Below, one piece after another: positions 36,601-48,639 of a stretch of DNA of 64,000 bases (its first letter is position 1; every line of letters begins with the position of its first letter). The notes beneath the pieces were generated by a model that saw only the letters and a list, made by a program, of their open reading frames with translations, was not told where the DNA came from and made no database searches. The DNA is from Cryptomeria japonica. Lineage: Eukaryota > Streptophyta > Pinopsida > Cupressales > Cupressaceae. The stretch lies in assembly GCF_030272615.1 (NCBI RefSeq), contig NC_081405.1, positions 612,185,065 through 612,249,064 of the forward strand. Direction: 5' to 3'. Both the position numbers and the translations under genes were made by a program.

Positions 36601-37363
36601 ATTAGTAGTGATTGGCCATGGACCTAAAAATGTTGTGGTGTCATATATATCTCTTTCTCTGCAGGTGAATGGCAGCCTTTTGCCAGCCTCTATAATTTCT
36701 ATATATTGTGCCTACGTGTGCTACACTGGACTTTCAAGTGAACCCAGAGATTATAAATGTAATGGGCTTCATAAACATACAAAAGCTGTCTCTACCAGTA
36801 CTCTTATTATTGGGCTGCTGACAACGGTTCTGTCCGTTGTCTATTCTGCAGTCCGAGCTGGATCTTCGACTACATTTCTTTCACCACCATCTTCACCACG
36901 GCGAGGTACATCACAAGGTATCATGCAGTTCATAATACTTGTCCCATGGCACTTGTGCCCAAAGTCGGAACATGTAATCTTGTAGACATTAAGTATACAT
37001 AAATCTTAAATTGGCATCTTTTTCAATTACCTGGCATGCTTAATGCTGGTTTTGTTCCCAGGTTCGAAGAAGCCTTTACTACCATCCAAAGATGAAGAGG
37101 AAGGCCAGAAGGAAGAGAAAAAAGATGAAGCACAACCAGTTGCCTATTCCTATACCTTCTTCCATTTGATTTTTGCCCTTGCCAGCATGTACTCTGCAAT
37201 GCTTCTTACTGGTTGGACAAGCTCAACTGCAGACAGTGAGAAGCTCATTGATGTGGGTTGGCCTTCTGTTTGGGTCCGGATCTGCACAGCGTGGGTCACT
37301 GCAGGCCTATATATTTGGTCCCTGATTGCTCCTCTTATTTTGCCTGATCGGGAGTTCGCCTGA
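30503..37363 (+). CDS. SERINC: SERINC/TMS-family multi-pass membrane protein (6 exons, 409 aa)
   Basis: Serine incorporator (TMS/TDE) family protein, expected in endomembranes or plasma membrane with about 10-11 transmembrane helices; the family is linked to serine-derived lipid supply, but the plant role is not settled. Exons: 30503-30662, 34464-34703, 35011-35122, 35337-35511, 36665-36905, 37062-37363 (1230 bases). All introns are GT-AG and the frame is continuous. Family landmarks in order: ISKRSARLAYCGLFALSL and WILREVAAPL; EWFQTDAVLRVSLG; DGWHHGGWIVK; SGFFLLIQVIMLLDF; NPSGNDCSLN; SLLPASIISIYCAYVCY; SSEPRDYKCNGLH; TVLSVVYSAVRAGSST; an acidic Lys/Glu loop; MYSAMLLTGW; VGWPSVWVR; and PDREF near the C-terminus, just like angiosperm homologues. 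The start is fixed by the conserved MWAA. An alternative exon 5 donor at 36917 would add four residues (GTSQ). No disruption seen. Confidence 0.95.
31055..31130 (+). repeat. Possible tRNA-derived SINE piece in intron 1
   Basis: GGGCTGGTGACTGGTAGAG (A-box-like) is followed about 28 bases later by GGCTTGAGACC (B-box-like). No terminal duplication was found. Weak call. Confidence 0.25.
32995..33370 (-). pseudogene. Ty3/gypsy RT-RNase H fragment in intron 1
   Basis: Minus-strand frames contain KIAAPLTAMLKKDAFQ and then AFEILKQAMCTTPVLSMPNF, SKSFVTESDDLGSGLGVILM and LTFTSKAL. These are the classic gypsy blocks running from the end of RT into RNase H (xxAPLTxLLKK, AFxxLKxAxxxxPVLxxPDF, GxGAVLxQ). 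It is antisense to the host gene, with stops and only this domain left. Confidence 0.8.
34464..34703 (+). CDS. SERINC: SERINC exon 2
   Basis: INNFTNTPSTEWFQTDAV through NLVISVY. Acceptor TTGCAG at 34463, donor CTATG|GTAAAT. Two transmembrane helices and the conserved HHGGW. Confidence 0.9.
35011..35122 (+). CDS. SERINC: SERINC exon 3
   Basis: TLSIFGSGFFLLIQVIMLLD through WVAKDEQF. Acceptor ATGGCAG, donor TTTG|GTACAC. Confidence 0.9.
35337..35511 (+). CDS. SERINC: SERINC exon 4
   Basis: YIALLVVSLVCYIATFAF through AVIALHPK. Acceptor TTGCAG, donor CTAAG|GTACAG. Contains the conserved NPSGNDC loop. Confidence 0.9.
35961..36158. repeat. MITE-like inverted-repeat element in SERINC intron 4
   Basis: A 23-bp terminal inverted repeat with two mismatches: GCTAATCTCCACACAAAATG at 35961-35980 and its inverse at 36136-36158. 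Total about 198 bp, no coding. No clear duplication flanks it. Confidence 0.5.
36665..36905 (+). CDS. SERINC: SERINC exon 5
   Basis: VNGSLLPASIISIYCAYV through SPPSSPRR. Acceptor TCTGCAG. The donor could be GCGAG|GTACAT (36905) or CACAAG|GTATCA (36917); both keep frame. Confidence 0.85.
37062..37363 (+). CDS. SERINC: SERINC exon 6
   Basis: SKKPLLPSKDEEEGQKEEKK through PDREFA and TGA at 37361-37363. Acceptor TTCCCAG. Last two transmembrane helices. Confidence 0.9.
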
Positions 37364-39380
37364 CTTGAGTTTTCAAACCTTCGTTGTGGTTGGCCACTGT
37401 GCCATAGACTTTCTGATCAGATTCTAGTAAGCCATTCATAGGGATCTTATATTACATCATATGAGATGGCATGGGAAACTTATATACACGGAGACCAAGT
37501 GTGTAAATTCCTAGATTTGTTTTATATGCTTATGGCTCTCACCAAGCATTTGAAGATTGTATATAATAGTCTTTTAGATGGACTTGCAAGTTTTTTCAAT
37601 TTTTGGAGCAATGTATGCTATTTTTAATGTCCTATTGTATTAATTTTTTTGGCATTGTGTACTATTTTTTTTTTTTTTTTCTGAAATTGAGGGTAATTGT
37701 TTTTTTTTAAACAAAATTGTGTCCATTTGTAATGTTGAAAATTGAGTACAATGTCTTCTATCTTTATGTTTTGGGTTGTTTTGTAGTGTTTTAAATGTAA
37801 TAATTAATATGTATACGGCATACTTTTGTGTGAGTTTAGCTATCATATTCCGATCCTCGTATCACTAATCCCAAAGTTTCATTCTTAATCACTAGATTTG
37901 TGTTATGCTGATTTATACGCTTATTTATTTATTTGAGATTATAGTGGAATGTGAAGAGCTCGTTTAGGTTAAAAGAGCCTAAAGGAGAAATTATTTCGCA
38001 TTGTTTGTTTGCGACTTCATCTTAAGTTTGTTGTATGCTTGAGTGTTTATTTTTTAACTTTTGTTTAGAGTTATAAAGTCAATCCATTAGGGGTTTAATT
38101 GAGGAAAACTTGACCCTTGCAATATGGAAAATTGATGAAAAGCGTTTGTAAACTTTGTTTATCCTTTCTTACATCCCTTAAGGTTTTGTATTTTTCCTCT
38201 TATATAAAATGGTGAATATGACTTTCCTGCATTTTTCCTCTTACAGAAAATGGTGAATATGACTTTCCTACAGCCTTTACATTTTTTTAATTTTTTCTTA
38301 CATTTATTAAATGGTGAAACCAATGTTTTTAAACCTTGTCAAATTTGTTCTTATTTCTTCTAGGGTTTTAGATTTGATATTTTTTATTGTTACATCTTTT
38401 TAAGAATTTATTAGGGAATGGATGTAATTCGGTTTCATTGATTTATTTATATTAGGATTTAGATACTTATTGCATGTTTGATTTCTACACTCTTATTTAT
38501 GCGTTATTGACACGTCTTATCATGGACTCTCATAGACCCTCACATTTATTGCCTATTCATGCTTTACCAATTTCGAGTCTCCCTACACTTTACTTCATTT
38601 AATCCTCTTGTCCACGGTGTTTTTATGTTTTTTATATTATAGATGGGGAGGTCTCTTAAAATTGTTGTCATTTTTGTGATCTCTCATTAATAGTTTGTTA
38701 TGCTTTCTTCTCATTTGAACACATTTACTTCCCTTGTCCATGAGATTCATATAATTTCTTTCACACTTATCATGTATAGTGATAATAATGTGTATGAGCA
38801 TGATGATATTTTACCTTTGGGTGCATTCCTTCTCATGTTTTGGTTCATTATGACAATTAGGTTGCTTTCCATTCTAATGCCCTATCTAGGAATAGCATTT
38901 TAATGATGAGGTTACAACTTCCTTATTTCTTCATGACATTGTTACACCTTGTGATGATACCACCCTTTCATGTGATGGTGATATATCTTATGAGCACATT
39001 CTTCACAAAGCTTATGTTCACTTTTAATGTTCACTTACAAGTTTTACTCGTTCCTCTCTTGCTTCTTCTTGCCAAGTGAGGATCATATTGATGTGGATAT
39101 GCATGCTTCACTTCCACATGAACTTGCAAGTCCTTAGCTTCCTTGTGGCTCTTGGTCTACTAATGCCATGTTTAGGGTTAGAATGGTGATAAGTCTTTAT
39201 CTTGTCATGATATGGTTGATGGATCTTTGTTTCATATTATTTGATTTATTATGTGCATTTTTCTAATGCACATGTGATCGATTCATTTGGTTGTATTGAA
39301 GATGCAAAGGTACACAGTGGAACATATTTATCTTCATAGTATGTTTATACAAATGAGAGTACCTTGATGCATGCATTTGA
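37364..39380. other. Intergenic, downstream of SERINC
   Basis: The 3' untranslated region of the SERINC gene should lie in the first few hundred bases, but no canonical AATAAA is seen there. The rest is AT-rich with degraded repeat DNA and no domain. Confidence 0.5.
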
Positions 39381-39937
39381 GGCTAACTTGATTTAAAGAG
39401 CTAAACAATCACTTGATTTGTGTCATGCTTATTATACATCCTTCTATGATTTGTCATGTACTTTCATATATTATTTTACTATTGGGTCCCTAAACCTTGT
39501 ATTACTCATGAGCCTCATTCTTTCACTACTACGAGTCCTTAGTAGATCCCATGGATTTGTCCATGTATCATGATGATACACCATCTTTTATGGAGACGCT
39601 CCTTTGGGTTGTTTTGTTCTTTTTCATGATGTATTCCTAAATGTATGCATATCATCAAGGCTAACTTGATTTAAAGAGCTAAACAATCACTTGATTTGTG
39701 TCATACTTATTATACATCCTTCTATGATTTGTCATGTACTTTCATATATTATTTTACTATTGGGTCCCTAAACCTTGTATTACTCATGAGCCTCATTCTT
39801 TCACTACTACGAGTCCTTAGTAGATCCCATGGATTTGTCCATGTATCATGATGATACACCATCTTTTATGGAGAGACTCCTTTAGGTTGTTTTGTTCTTT
39901 TTCATGATGTATTCCTAAATGTATGCATATCATCAAT
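39381..39937. repeat. Tandem duplication, unit 278 bp
   Basis: The two copies start at 39381 and 39659 with GGCTAACTTGATTTAAAGAG and are nearly identical by eye (differences such as CATGCTTATT/CATACTTATT and GAGACGCTCC/GAGAGACTCC). The second copy ends inside the hairpin at 39923-39998. Confidence 0.85.
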
Positions 39938-39998
39938 GAGTGACAATCGCATATATTATACTTAATATATGTGATTGTCACTCATTGATGATATGCAT
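39923..39998. repeat. 76-bp near-perfect palindrome (hairpin)
   Basis: Two 36-bp arms with one mismatch around a 4-bp centre (TACT); the outer ends are ATGCATATCATCAATGAG and its inverse. The left arm starts within the end of the 278-bp duplication. Confidence 0.9.
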
Positions 39999-42900
39999 TT
40001 CCCATCCTCCCACTTTTGCACATGTTACACATATAGATATGGTATAAGTACACTTTTACATTCCATTATGAGTAGTTTAAATGACTTGAAAAAGTGTTGA
40101 TGATTATGAACAAAGATTTAACACAAAAAATTGTATCAATGCATTATTGTATAATCCCTTGACATATAACATTTTAATTTATCCTTCGTCAAGTGGATTT
40201 ATGGCACAATGTTTTATGACATATGATGGTAGATGTGATTATACACTTACAATATTTCAAAACTTGGTGTATCATTTATATTCATGAGGATTAACCACTT
40301 GATAAAGTGTACCAACAAGGTTGGTTGGTCATTCAATCATGTGGTTTTATTCATTATCAAATGCTTCAATCACTTTCACAATCACGTTGAACCTAAGATG
40401 TGTAACTAAGCCCATGTCCAATGGAAGCAAAAAAGATAGAGCTAGTTAGAAATTTTACTACTAACATGAATTTTACCTTAGAAGATGATGAATTTTAAAG
40501 CATGTTTACTTCCACTCTTTAAAAGCAAACTGTATGTCTAGCTTCATTATTCATTTTCATTTTACTATACTACTTTGTGCAAATGTGAGTGTGCTTTATT
40601 GGAATATCTTTTATATCATCAAATTTGTAATGATTCCCATTATGATCATAAAGTTAAATCATTGTCACAATTAGATAATGAAGGCAATGAGGATGTCAAA
40701 TTAAAGAAATTTAGAAAATTCGTTATATTGGAGGAGCCTCTACATATTGTATTAGAGCTAATTTTGAAACAATTTTATTACTTTAGCTTTGGATTTTCAT
40801 GTCCCCTTTTTAATTAATTTATTGTGGCATGGACATTATTCCATTCCAAATATTTTCCCTGGGCTAGGGTATAGAAATTGAAAAATAATCATATTTAAAA
40901 TTTGATCATTTTGACTTGAATCGTTTATTATTTATGATTATAAAAGGATCAAATAATTATTTTAATATTATTAATTTGGAGTATTTCTTCAATGGTTAGA
41001 GTGGGATTTCTTATGAGGAGGTTTTTAACCTTTTAGATTAAGTGGCAGCCAATTATTAGTAGATTATTTGGCAGATTTTATGACAACTTGCATGTGGGGA
41101 GTTATTTTCTAATTTTAGTCAAGAATCTTGCAATGGTTATAATGGGGGTTTATTTTAGATGAAAATAATCTTTTATTTATTTTTTCAACAAGGGGTCACT
41201 TGGATTTGGTCCTCTATTTATTTGTAGGCAATTTCACATTCTAACATCTCTTTTCACCTTATTAAAACTCTACCAAAATTTGTTTGGACATTTGTGTTTA
41301 ACAAATAATATTCTATAGATGAAAATTCATTGAAGATTGGTGAGAATGGATGAAAATCCATTGGTTTCAAGCATTAGAGGATAAAACTCCTTTGGTACAT
41401 GATGACATTTTCATACATGGATTGCAATTGAGCTCCATCGGTTTGTAGTTTCAATTAGTTTTTTATGTGTTTATATGGAGGTGTGGATTGAAGTTTGGCT
41501 TTAGTTTGTTGTAATTTTTTGTTGCTTTTTGATTCATCTTTTTTTGTATATTAGTTCCAAGACCATTCTTTTGGATCTTAGCTTTCACAATACAAGTTGG
41601 TGCAATTTGGTAGTGTTACAGGGGGTATTCCAATGAGATTGTCAATTTATTTTTAGTTGTTCTTTGTTGTTCAATTTTGTATGGGATATTGTTGAAGATT
41701 CTATGACTATCATAAAAGTTTTCTATAATGTAAAAATTAGATTTACATCATATATATAAGCTACGAGAATTTATGGTTAATTTAGTGCATTTGTAATGTC
41801 AACAATCTAATGAGTGCTCCAATTTTTCGATACAATTTTGTTCTTTGATTTCAAATTATTGTTGTTGTTCATGTTAGATTTTTTCATTGTTGGAACAACA
41901 TATTTCATGTATTAATATCAAATTTAATTTATAGAATTTTTTGGAGTTTTATCCAAAATTTGTCAAATCGGGTGCATAAAATTCTAAAGGAATTGCTAAA
42001 TCTTTGTGGGTATCTCAAATTGTTTTAAAAAGTAATTTTATGTGGGATTCACACATATCATTTAGAAACTGATATTTTGTACTTTGATATATTTAAATAA
42101 ATAAAAATAATTATTTTACATGAAAAAATTTAGTGATATTAGAGCTAAGATCTTGTCACCTTGCAAGATAAAAATTTAAATTTTTATGTGAAGACATTTG
42201 AAGAAACCATACTAAAATTTATGAAAGGATTTTAAAAATATTGGAAGAATTTCAATACATGGGTAAATGATCCAATGATAAGAATATTATTGGAAATGGA
42301 AAAAAATTCATAAGTGAAAGAATTTGCCAAGGAAATTGAAAAAGTGAAGGGTGCATCAAAACAAAAATCACAAGAGAAGGTCAAAGAAGAAGAACAAACA
42401 AAGATGTAGGAAAGTGAGAAGATACAAACAATGGATAAATACATCTTCAAATATTTAAAAGTTGAAGGTAAATATTCTTTGTTAAAAGAAAATATTTTAT
42501 TGGTTTTTAATGCTTGCATGTGGTAGCAAAATATAGATGAAGTGAATAAATAAGAGATTTCACTTGTTGAATGTGAAGGATTCAAGTTGAATGAAGATGT
42601 GCCAAACCATGCACTATCTTTCAAACTTCTAGATGGTGAGTTGTGAATTTGGAATCATGAAAATGGAGGTGTTGAGGATATCTTAATAAATTATCTTCTA
42701 TTAAAAGAGGTTGGTTATTTTGATCATTGAAAAATGTATTTGAGCAAAAAATGCTAATATCACTTTACTATGAAATTGCAAGACAAAATATGTTCTTCAT
42801 TAATGAAACAAGGAGTATATAAAATAATTTTGAGAAAACCACTCCAAAAATTTTTGGGGAAAGGCTTGTTCAAAATTCATAACAAACTGTAAGAGATAAC

Positions 42901-43023
42901 TACTTCTCTAACTACCAACTCGCCACCTAAACAGGTGATTAACCTATAGAGTAAAATAAATGGTATAAATAACGGTAAAATATGAATTTTACACCAACAC
43001 CCACCGTAAGCACAACTTAGGTG
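39999..43023. other. Intergenic with a weak coding remnant
   Basis: AT-rich. Around 42190-42895 the plus strand reads like degraded coding in one main frame (KEFAKEIEKVKGASKQ, DKYIFKYLKVEGKYSLLKEN, FKLNEDVPNHALSFKLLDGE), interrupted by stops. I do not recognise the family; it may be a retroelement or gene fragment. The longest minus-strand frame, 42232-42624, looks like its antisense shadow. Confidence 0.35.
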
Positions 43024-43028
43024 GTAAC

Positions 43029-44204
43029 TGTAATGTGGGGAAAATTAGGAATTAGGGTTTAAGATAATTAAACCACTAAATAGCCCAATTAACACACATA
43101 CATTGAAAGAGGGTTGAACCCAATAGATCTAGGCTCAATCCTTGTGGGAAAGAGACTGAGATTTTGATTGGATTCAATTGGGTTGTTATGATTTAGCCTC
43201 TTTCTTAAGTTGAATTGGATTAATTGTGAAATTAAGGCAAAACAATGAATCATTGAAGCAATCTGACAAAAATAATAAGTTATAGATATCCCATTGATCC
43301 ACAAATGTGGATTTGGGCAAAAGAAGATGTGTCAAACCTGTTCCTAGAAGTTTGGCCTGATTTTTCGTGACCATGTAGCACAAATTCGCCTTGGTCCTTC
43401 GAATTTTCCATCGTCAAAAGATGACTTGTTCATCACTATTGACTCTGTTGGATTTCCCGAGTATAGCTCAGCACTTGTTTCTTGTATAGAAAGAAAAGGA
43501 AATATTTTGGGAATAGGGGTTTGCCTTGCCTTAGGTCAAACCCTAGTTTTGGAATTAACAATGAAATTGAATTGATAAATGTAATGAAAGACTGAAGTAA
43601 AGTATTTTCCTTTTGAGGGAACGACTGAATCTAAAATGTAATGTTGAAAACCACAATGTTTACCTTGATGAAGTTTTGTTTGTCTTCACACAAAGAAATT
43701 AGAGTTTTATGTAGGATGTCTCCATAAAACATTGATCATGAGTGCTATCTTCAATGCTTGAACTTGACTTCACTTCTGCTTCAATGCTTGATGAATGACT
43801 GATTGCTTGCTCACTTGAATTTGCTAGAGTGTAGATCTTGATTTCAATTTGTTAGTTTAAAAATGAGAGGGGTAGACCTCCTTTTATACTTGATTGTTGA
43901 AAATCAAATTGAATTTCTACAATAGGCTGACATAGAATCCAAATTCTCGTTCATTGATCGTTGGGGGAGGCAATTTGGGGCCCAATTTAGAGGCCGAGGC
44001 TGATTTGAGATTAGGGCATGGCACGTCCTGGTCCTAGAAATCAGGACTCCAAAAATGGGGTGAAACTGGGAAATTGATGAAGATGTGGAATAGGTAATTG
44101 GTGTGAGCAGCATCAACATTGCAATCAGGCTTTGAAAGATGGAACGCCAAAATGAGACCTAAGTGAGGAAAAAATTGTAGGCAAGTACTTTTTAGAATGC
44201 TACA
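43029..44204 (-). repeat. LTR of element A
   Basis: TGTAATGTGG...AATGCTACA, about 1176 bp. Similar in layout to the LTRs of B (leading AATTAGGG, ...AAAGAGGG.TGAA.CCAATAGAT, then TTGCCT..GTCAAACCC, and a final purine-block neighbour). Contains a GGGCATGGCACGTCCTGGTC segment (44014-44033) related to the hairpin motif seen in the other LTRs. Confidence 0.7.
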
Positions 44205-44481
44205 TTTAGCCCCCACTTTAGCGGGAATATGGGACTAAATATAATCACGGTAAAGTACAAAGTTGCATTGAAAAACTTCTATCAAGATATCAAAGAGACA
44301 AGAAACACTAAGCCCCCGGGGACTTAGGATCTAACTACTCTAATATCGAGATAAAAGGGACAACATAAGAAAGGAGAAGGAGAGAAAATACATGACTGCG
44401 CTAGCCTAGTAATATTTGCTTACTATGAGTCATGAAAAATAAAAATACCAAATTACAAAGTAAAAGGCTCAGTTTACAAAG
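44205..44481 (-). other. Element A internal segment next to its LTR
   Basis: Starts with the polypurine complement TTTAGCCCCCACTTTAGCGG, followed by non-coding DNA. It ends at the left TSD of element B (CAAAG, 44477-44481) and resumes at 51405. Confidence 0.7.
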
Positions 44482-45582
44482 TGTAATGGGTGGAAAATTA
44501 GGGTTTCCACTATGAGAGGGATGAAAACCGCTAATTTACCATTACATTCAAAAGAGGGGTGAATCCAATAGATTCAATCACAAATCAGTAATGATAAGGA
44601 TTGGATACTAATTGGATTCAAGGGGTTGTGAATTTGTTTGCCCTCTTTTGTGAGTTGAAATGCTGAAATTAGGGAAAAGTGTTGAAAATGAAGGTAAATA
44701 TGCAGAAACAGTGAGCTACAGTCGTCAAATTGAGGCACACACCTGGATCTGAGAAGTATATACAGATTCGGACCTGATCCCTGAAAAAGCTCCAAAATGT
44801 CAGGACCGGAGCACCTGTCGCTCTAGTCCTCCTAACTTTTCACACGCCAAAAAGGGGTTGATTTGTCTTTGTAAATAATGCCTATTCTGAAGATTGCAAC
44901 TTCATACCTATTTCCTGCACATAGAAAGAAAGGGAAATAGGTTGGGAATAGGGGCTTGCCTAAGTCAAACCCCGGTTTAGGAATTAACCTTGATTGAAAT
45001 ATTGCAAATACTGAAATAAATAATGGAAGGTTATACCTCATATCTACAATGACTGATAATGATGCTTTGCTTCTTGAATGTAATCATATATATTGTATGA
45101 AACGACATGCACATGACAAAACCCTAATCACACACACATGCTTGCAAATGAAAGATGTAGTGTTGCTCAATTGATGAATTAAGAATATGCAACCTTGAAG
45201 ACCTCTAGAAATGCTTGATGATTATAAATTCGCCCTTGTATCATGATCTTCTTATTAATGCATCTTGTATATATCAAAATGAGAGGGGAAAACCTCCTTA
45301 TATACTTTCCCATCGAAAAATGTATTAATTTTCTTACATAGGCCGACACGAGAAGGGGTTTCCTGCCCAAATTTGAGAATGCAAGAGGGGGCCTAGATAA
45401 GGACCAAAGCACCACGCCCTAGTCCTACCCTATTTTGGAGTCGAACTAAGGGGCCATGTTGTGCATGAGATGAACATGATGAAGGCATAATCAAGACTTA
45501 ATTAGGCATTGGGGGATGCACACTAAGGTGAGGGCCCAAAATGTGGACTAAATTGTAAGAGAGTGCAATTTAGGATGCTAAA
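44482..45582 (-). repeat. Left LTR of element B
   Basis: 1101 bp. Aligns with 50214-51399; lacks two short blocks present in the right LTR (around 50945-50975 and 51165-51200). Hairpin-type motifs occur at 44802-44831 and 45401-45425. Confidence 0.85.
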
Positions 45583-45602
45583 TTTAGCCCCCACTTTAGC
45601 AG

Positions 45603-47177
45603 GAGTATGAGCTTACACAAATACTCACGGTAAAGTAGATGGAAGAGAGATGAAGAGGAGGAGGAATGTATAGAAAAATCACAAGGAGTTTTTGAGGAAC
45701 CAAGCCCCCAATCTAAGGATCTTAACTCACTCAATCATATGCAAGGGCACACAAAAACATGACAAAAACAAAAAGATAAACAAAGACAAAAAGACAAACA
45801 AAGGCAAAAGACAAAAAAAGACACAACACACTAAAGCTAAGAACTAAAACAAGACCTCAAGTCAACTACCGGAAGAGACCTCGATATCAAAATGTCTCAA
45901 CAACTAATATCATTCTTGAAAATTGTCATCACACGAACACAAGTGCTCACATAAAAGAGCAAAGCAAGCATCATCCATGAACTATCAATATCAAAGATAC
46001 AAGTTCATGAGAAGAAGAAGAGAGAGCATCAATACACACTAGATGTGCTTTTCCAGGTGGTCCATGAGAAGAATGATGAGAGAGGACATAGATACCTCAC
46101 CCCTAGATATTTTTATCTAGGTGATCCATGTTGGGGAGGAGAGTAGGAATAGTCTAGCCCTATTTCGCTAGTTCCACTCATCCTCGTGCGTGTGTGCAAG
46201 TGATGTCTGGTTTCAAGTATATAGCACCTCGTATAAGAGTGTGTTTCCTCTGGTTTCAAGCATGCATCAACCTATTTAAGACATGTAATGCAAATGCAAA
46301 TGCCAAGAGGCGACTGTGTAAATTCCAAGAGGCGAATGACAGATACATGCCTGGTTTCAAGGACATCTCGTGTAAGAGTTTATTTCCTCTGGTTTTGGTG
46401 ATGTGTAACCCCATTTAAGACATATATCAAATGTTGCGTATGGTTTCGGGTATGAAGTATCTCGTATAAGAGTTTGTTTCCTCTATTTTTTAGAATGAAC
46501 ACCTCGTTTAGTACATGCAAAGATGATATGAAAAATAATGGTACAATATGATACAAAGGGAGCGATATGGGTGCCCCCCCTTAAGATGTCAACATATCCC
46601 TATGTTGATGTCTTAAGGAAGCTTAGAAACAAGGATATGTAACCTTCAACACTAAGGAGATATCCTTTAGAAAATAATGTTCATAAATCCGAGCTAAAGA
46701 GGGAATACTCTTATAAGCAAGGATAAGATAGTTGAAAAAGAGATATCTTGCAATAAGTGTAAAGAGGATCCTTGGAGGAGAAGAGATCTTTTCTCAAAAG
46801 ACATCTACCTCCAAGAGGAGTTTTTGAACAAACATAACATCTTCTACCAAAAGAAGGGAAGGAGAACAATAATGCATACCTCCCTCCTATTGTTAGGTGA
46901 AAGGGATTCTTGATGAAGGATGACACACTTTTGACCCAATGTGAGGGGTAAGTTTATGAGATGCACATTTCCAAGTGACGAAGAGCTTGTAGCCAAAGAC
47001 ATACACCTCTTGCATAAGAGATAATCTTTGAGAAAAAAATAACTTCACACAAGGAATAACATCGAATCATAAGCACACACCACTCAACAAAGGAAAATTG
47101 GACCCTTATAAAGGGTAAGAGAGGAATCATTGCCCCCCAAGAATAAGCACAATGAGAAGAATTACACAACTTCCAAA
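45603..47177 (-). other. Element B non-coding 3' region
   Basis: Purine-rich, with no credible ORF. A motif GTATAAGAGTTTGTTTCCTC recurs three to four times near 46220-46480 (spaced roughly 120-130 bp), a degenerate short-period repeat. Confidence 0.5.
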
Positions 47178-47900
47178 GAGAGATTATTCATAAGAGGCGT
47201 ACCATTTCAAACAAAGAATAGGTCCTAACCAAGGAACACACATGTACTCACACGAAGGATAATTCTTTGCAAGAAAGGACATCAAGTTATGAAGAATGCA
47301 ACACAAAAGAAGAGGTAATATTCAAAGAGAAAGAGAAAGAAGGAGGATCACAAACTCCTCTAAGGAGAGATTATTCATAATAGATGCACCATTTCAAACA
47401 AGGAATAGGTCCTAACCAAGGAACACATGTATTCTCATGAAGAATAATTCTATGCAAGAAAGGACATCAAGTTATGAAGAATGCAATCCAAAAGAAGAGG
47501 CAATCTTCAAAGAGAAAGAGTGAGAAGGATCACAAACTCCTCTAAGGAGAGATTATTCATAAGAGACGTATTGTTTCAAACAAGGAATAGGTCATAACCA
47601 AGGAACACACGTATTTGCATTAAGGATAATTCTATGCAAGAAAGGACATCAAGTTATGAAGAATGTAATCCAAAAGAAGAGGTAATCTTCAAAGAGAAAG
47701 AGATAGAAGAAGGATCACAAACTCCTCTAAGGAGAGATTTTTCATAAGAGACGTACCATTTCAAACAAGGAATAGGTCCTAACCAAGGAACACACGTATT
47801 TGCATGAAGGATAATTCTATGCAAGAAAGGACATCAAGTTATGAAGAATACAATCCATAAAGGAAATAGTGAAACCTTAGAAAGAGGAAGGATAATATTT
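47178..47900 (-). repeat. Four tandem repeats of about 185 bp in element B
   Basis: Unit starts AGAGATTATTCATAAGAG at 47178, 47366, 47548 and 47733 (periods 188, 182 and 185). Shared words include CATTTCAAACAA, TAGGTCCTAACCAAGGAACA and AAAGGACATCAAGTTATGAA. Element 1 has a single, more diverged copy around 7115-7220, so the array expanded in the B lineage. Non-coding. Confidence 0.85.
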
Positions 47901-48084
47901 TTGCCCCCCAAGCATAGAGACAAGAATAAATAGACTATTATGTTGCTCACTAAGTATGATTGGACCTAAAATTGTACCACCATGAATGAAAATGAGCCCC
48001 CAATAAGTAAGCTAACAATGTCACATAGTGAGGAGCAACATAATAGGAACTTGAATGTTATTTGGAATGATTATAAGAAATGTG

Positions 48085-48639
48085 TCATTCATTGTCACAT
48101 GCTACTTTTATAATACCTAAATCAATATATTGTTGTATTTTAATTCTCAAGGCTTGACACTCATTAGTATAATGGCCATGAATTTGATGATACTTGCAAA
48201 AAGAAGAGTTTTCAAGATGTTGTCTACGTTTTCTTCTTCTTTTAGGCCAAAGAAGAGAGATTAAATTGGCATGCAAAAGATTGGAAAAAACACTATCTTG
48301 TTGTAATACCATATTGGAAAGAGAAATTATGGATTTACTAGACAATGGAGTAGGAGATGTCAACAAAGGAAGAGGTTGGAGACCCAACTTTTCATTAGAA
48401 AAGTGTGATTTCTCATGACTTTCAAGACTTTGTTGTGCACACCCTAAAACTTGTCCATTGCATCCATGTGTAGGATCAAGAGAGGGTTCACTCCTAGGTG
48501 GAATTGGATTGAAGTTTAAAGAGGCCCAATCAATTTCTATACATGTGTTAGGATAAAAAAATTGAGTATCAAATTCAATCATCTTATATTTTCTACAAAA
48601 AGAAGGCTTGAAATCTAATGACCCCCAATCATCCTCCAA
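48085..48639 (-). pseudogene. Element B polyprotein segment with gypsy CxxH-GH-C finger
   Basis: A 184-codon open segment starting MEDDWGSLDFKPSF; the same EDD(W)GSLDF occurs in element 1, with the Trp mutated to stop. Near the C-terminus is a basic run (PKRRRKRRQH) followed by FCKYHQIHGHYTNECQALRI. The pattern C-x2-H-x3-GH-x-T-x2-C-x-x-L-(K/R)-x2-I is a signature of plant gypsy polyproteins in the Tat/Athila-type group. Open over its length, so it could encode a peptide, but it is cut off from the rest of a gag-pol. Confidence 0.55.

Noticed and set aside
42232-42624. 130-codon minus-strand frame
   Set aside because: Antisense shadow of a better plus-strand coding-like stretch.
47178-47900. 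Regular repeats suggestive of a CRISPR array
   Set aside because: Units of 185 bp with no spacer/repeat partition, in a plant retrotransposon; simple tandem repeats.
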